Below the pieces are notes generated by a model. It saw only the letters and a program-made list of their open reading frames with translations, made no database searches and was not told where the DNA came from. A stretch of 64,000 bases of DNA, taken from NCBI GenBank assembly GCA_036877525.1, contig JAZGTH010000059.1:62001-126000 (forward strand), read 5' to 3'. Position numbers and translations under genes: made by a program. Below, piece by piece: positions 63,500-64,000 of this stretch; position 1 is the first letter of the stretch; each line of letters opens with the position of its first letter. The stretch is from Chromobotia macracanthus (taxonomy: Eukaryota > Chordata > Actinopteri > Cypriniformes > Botiidae).

Positions 63500-63824
63500 G
63501 CATTTTTTTTATTTTTTATTAGTGTTTCGTCTTATTTTGTGTTTGTTTTGTTTTTGGGCTTTAAAGACAATGAAACACCTGTTCATGCTTTTAAAACTGC
63601 TGCATTTTTATTCTCTGATCTCTGTTATTTTTACTTTCATTTTATTCTCACTTAAACTCTTAAACTTTCTTTTTTGTTGCTCTTTCACTTTCTATTCTGT
63701 CTCTCTCTTTGTCTGTCTTTGTTTTTTGTTTTACTTTCTAACTCTCTTTCTCTCTGTTTCTTTGTGTCTCCACAGGAGTCGGAAGATTCAGATCCGGAAT
63801 ATTCCTCCTCATCTGCAGTGGGAG
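38080..63824 (+). CDS. igf2bp2: IGF2 mRNA-binding protein 2, 5' part of gene
   Basis: Three coding exons are in the window: 38080-38254, 39382-39442 and 63776-63824; the rest lies to the right. They join in phase to 95 residues. The first RRM starts at residue 1 (MNKLYVGNLSPSVTVEDL) with RNP2 LYVGNL and RNP1 SGYAFVDF, then WAIKAIETLSGKVELHGKVI, then SRKIQIRNIPPHLQWE, which opens the second RRM. The LSPSVT, KLP and YSVPKKLRSRK choices fit IGF2BP2 better than IGF2BP1 or IGF2BP3, and tra2b is its neighbour in human as well. The family (two RRMs, four KH domains) binds and stabilises cytoplasmic mRNAs, including IGF2, and reads m6A. Translation starts at the first ATG in a good context (ACCATGA). 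Confidence 0.93.
39840..40760. promoter_or_regulatory. CpG-dense intronic patch, candidate alternative promoter or enhancer
   Basis: CpGs are frequent here against a CpG-poor intron; I count about a dozen in 40150-40320 alone (CATCGCGCATG, TGGCGCGTG, CCTGCGCGTGAG, GTACGCGCAC). The patch holds CCACGTG near 40200, a TATA-like GAGATATAAGGGGC at 40283-40296, a YY1-like CAAGATGGCC near 40498 and a heat-shock-element-like cluster at 40601-40639. Promoter activity is an inference. Confidence 0.4.
40601..40639. promoter_or_regulatory. Heat-shock-element-like cluster
   Basis: Three head-to-head GAA/TTC arrays occur in 39 bases: CTAGAACGTTCC, then TTCTAGAAG, then TTCTAGAAC. The first is a GAAnnTTC pair and the next two are TTCnnGAA pairs. 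Spacing between the last two pairs is 3 bases instead of the canonical 2, so binding by HSF is plausible but not certain. Confidence 0.4.
41029..41066. repeat. Direct duplication, about 19 bp
   Basis: ATTAAAGGCCGTCTACATGG is followed at once by ATTAAAGGCAGTCTACATG, a head-to-tail duplication with one clear substitution. Confidence 0.8.
41542..41567. repeat. 26-bp perfect palindrome
   Basis: The 13-base half TAATGAGTAAGTA is followed without spacer by its exact reverse complement. A related ACTTACTTAGTATAAGTATAC follows immediately, so the site sits in a local TACTTA-rich cluster. Confidence 0.9.
45123..45134 (+). promoter_or_regulatory. YY1-like motif
   Basis: CAAAATGGCGGC matches the YY1 consensus (AANATGGCGGC). 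It is isolated in AT-rich intron, with no promoter context, so function is doubtful. Confidence 0.3.
45465..45488. repeat. (TA)n microsatellite
   Basis: About 12 TA units in igf2bp2 intron 2. Confidence 0.9.
47721..47776. repeat. Dispersed 55-bp repeat, copy A
   Basis: ATCTACCAGCAGGGGCTAAC, then AGGCTAACCAGCCAAA and CTTAG, align in order with the copy at 51288-51339 (CTACCAACAAGGGCTAACTG, GACTAACCAACAAAA, CCTAG). No family is known to me. Confidence 0.6.
48260..48600 (-). mobile_element. Degenerate Tc1-like transposon relic
   Basis: The right end is a recognisable terminal repeat (CCCAATGCTTTTGTCCATAT then AGTGTA). The left end keeps ACACAAAAAGTATTGGCACAC with a gap. Between them are fragments of the transposase in antisense, for example TTTGTGCACAGGGGCATTGTC and GGCCCTGCCCAAACTG, which match by memory a Tc1 family common in fishes. 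At about 340 bp it has lost most of the about 1.3-kb parent and cannot encode a protein. Confidence 0.7.
49332..49377. repeat. AGTCA-type dispersed-repeat fragment
   Basis: Tandem AGTCA units followed by AGTTGAGCTTTATTACCCTG. I recall AAGTCAAGTCA...TTTATT strings as frequent dispersed fragments in fish DNA. Family not assigned. Confidence 0.45.
51288..51339. repeat. Dispersed 55-bp repeat, copy B
   Basis: Partner of the copy at 47721-47776, about 3.5 kb away in the same orientation, with scattered substitutions. Flanks do not match, so this is not a large segmental duplication. Confidence 0.6.
52740..53060. other. Candidate conserved noncoding element
   Basis: A 320-base block less AT-rich than its surroundings and free of simple repeats, including ACCATTAATGTCCTGGAGCA, GGGCTGCTATTTACAGCAGG and GCTGATTACTTAATGCATCA (homeodomain-type ATTA cores). 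No open frame with splice sites. Function is inferred from texture only. Confidence 0.25.
53398..53444. repeat. Perfect snap-back hairpin, 20-bp arms
   Basis: Arms 53398-53417 and 53425-53444 are exact reverse complements, with a 7-base spacer (TGTTTCC). Flanks do not pair further. The stem is shorter than a typical pre-miRNA. Confidence 0.95.
53652..53685. repeat. Perfect snap-back hairpin, 13-bp arms
   Basis: ATATAATGGAACT (53652-53664) and its exact reverse complement (53673-53685) flank an 8-base spacer (GGAAACAG). It lies about 210 bases after the larger hairpin. Confidence 0.95.
56615..56740 (+). repeat. tRNA-derived SINE relic, copy 3
   Basis: Shares AAAGACCATGGGAACACATA, TGCTGATAACCAGTATACCT, CCTGTAAGTGGCTTGGGGTA and GCTAAATGCATAAATGTA with the copy at 1415-1550, in the same order. 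The A-box end is poorly preserved. Confidence 0.75.
58370..58635. repeat. Probable dispersed-repeat relic
   Basis: The strings ACTTGCACTAAACTTGGTAT, CATCCAGACACGACCAAAGG and GACAGCGCCACCTATTGGTC are of a kind I recall from moderately repeated fish DNA (the 'gcgccacctattgg' type). No terminal repeats are found and the boundaries are approximate. Confidence 0.4.
60060..60310. other. Candidate conserved noncoding element
   Basis: GC-richer, non-repetitive block in intron 2 with AGTGCTGCTTGGCCGCCTAA, CTGCGCCTGTTAGCTGG and CCTCACAGCTGCTGTAATCC (E-box CAGCTG). It contains no exon I can defend. Confidence 0.25.
60655..60920. other. Candidate conserved noncoding element
   Basis: Second GC-richer block about 3 kb upstream of exon 3, with CTCACGTGCCCGCTTTGTGG (E-box CACGTG), GGTCCCATTCTGACCGTCTG and CACAGATGTGAGGATC. 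Open frames on either strand are short and unrecognised. Confidence 0.25.
62191..62345. repeat. Dispersed teleost-type repeat relic
   Basis: The sequence AGTTCACCTGCATGTCTTTG, ACACACAGAAAGGCCCC, GTCAGTCGAGACTCAAACTG, GGGACCTACCTGGTGTGAGG, TGACAGTGCCAACC follows the order of a repeat I remember as ubiquitous in teleosts (...GAACCCAGGACC...GCTGTGAGG...). The copy is diverged and truncated. Confidence 0.6.
63465..63494. repeat. (AT)n microsatellite
   Basis: About 15 AT units, 280 bases upstream of igf2bp2 exon 3, followed by a long T-rich stretch that merges with the exon's pyrimidine tract. Confidence 0.9.
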
Positions 63825-64000
63825 GTAAGTGCATAACCACTAGTGTGTTTGGGTGGTCTACCTGTGTCCTCTGGGCTGCATCACATCTTTCTGTAACTGA
63901 CAGTACACATTTCCGTGTCCATACCCATACTTCCACTTCCTCCATGATGACTTTTAAGAATGGCCCTAATGACATCATGACAGTGAGCACCAGCCCACAG

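Larger units (their letters stand above)
39443..63775 (+). other. igf2bp2 intron 2 (24.3 kb)
   Basis: Bounded by donor GTAAAC after AAACTAAG and acceptor TTTGTGTCTCCACAG. It is AT-rich, with no internal gene recognised on either strand. It contains a CpG-dense patch near its start, repeats and transposon relics, inverted repeats and several less AT-rich blocks, all listed separately. Stretches 41600-45100, 46300-47700, 49400-51200 and 53700-56600 show nothing I can name. Confidence 0.85.

Noticed and set aside
63417..63775. Upstream extension of the frame into igf2bp2 exon 3
   Set aside because: It is translated from an (AT)n repeat and the T-rich acceptor tract; the exon proper starts at 63776.

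Overview
The window is nuclear DNA from a ray-finned fish. It is AT-rich, with spliced vertebrate genes in short exons, GT-AG introns, AATAAA signals, TA/CT microsatellites, tRNA-derived SINE relics and Tc1-like relics. The SINE remnants resemble a family I remember from otophysan fishes (carps, catfishes, characins). That placement is a recollection, not a proof.

Six protein-coding genes were found, all on the + strand. In order: (1) the 3' end of a myosin-X gene (myo10-type; end of MyTH4 plus FERM), 494-4526; (2) pttg1ip, 7701-10117, complete, 170 aa; (3) sumo3, 11356-12938, complete, 94 aa; (4) tspear, 21900-30029, complete, 12 exons, 662 aa; (5) tra2b, 32204-36259, complete, 279 aa; (6) igf2bp2, from 38080, first three coding exons only, running off the right edge after a 24.3-kb intron 2 that fills 39443-63775. 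All exon boundaries were joined by hand from splice sites and reading phase. Each of the four complete genes closes into one open frame of the length expected for its family.

From memory of the human map, MYO10 is on chromosome 5. PTTG1IP, SUMO3 and TSPEAR are co-oriented neighbours on 21q22.3, with UBE2G2 between SUMO3 and TSPEAR. TRA2B and IGF2BP2 are co-oriented neighbours on 3q27. The window therefore looks like three blocks placed end to end, each keeping the internal order and orientation of the human block, with ube2g2 missing from its expected place.

The genes do not form a pathway. They cover a filopodial motor tail, a securin-binding membrane protein, a SUMO modifier, a secreted EAR-repeat protein, an SR-like splicing regulator and an IGF2 mRNA-binding protein. 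The most informative noncoding element is a purine-rich, stop-containing exon-like block at 33053-33301 in tra2b intron 1. It corresponds to the autoregulatory poison exon of vertebrate TRA2B. Other signals are a CpG-dense patch with TATA-like, YY1-like and heat-shock-element-like motifs just inside igf2bp2 intron 2, two near-adjacent perfect snap-back hairpins, a 26-bp perfect palindrome, a TA-flanked palindromic MITE, three SINE relics and a Tc1 relic. I found no tRNA, rRNA, CRISPR array or intact transposon.
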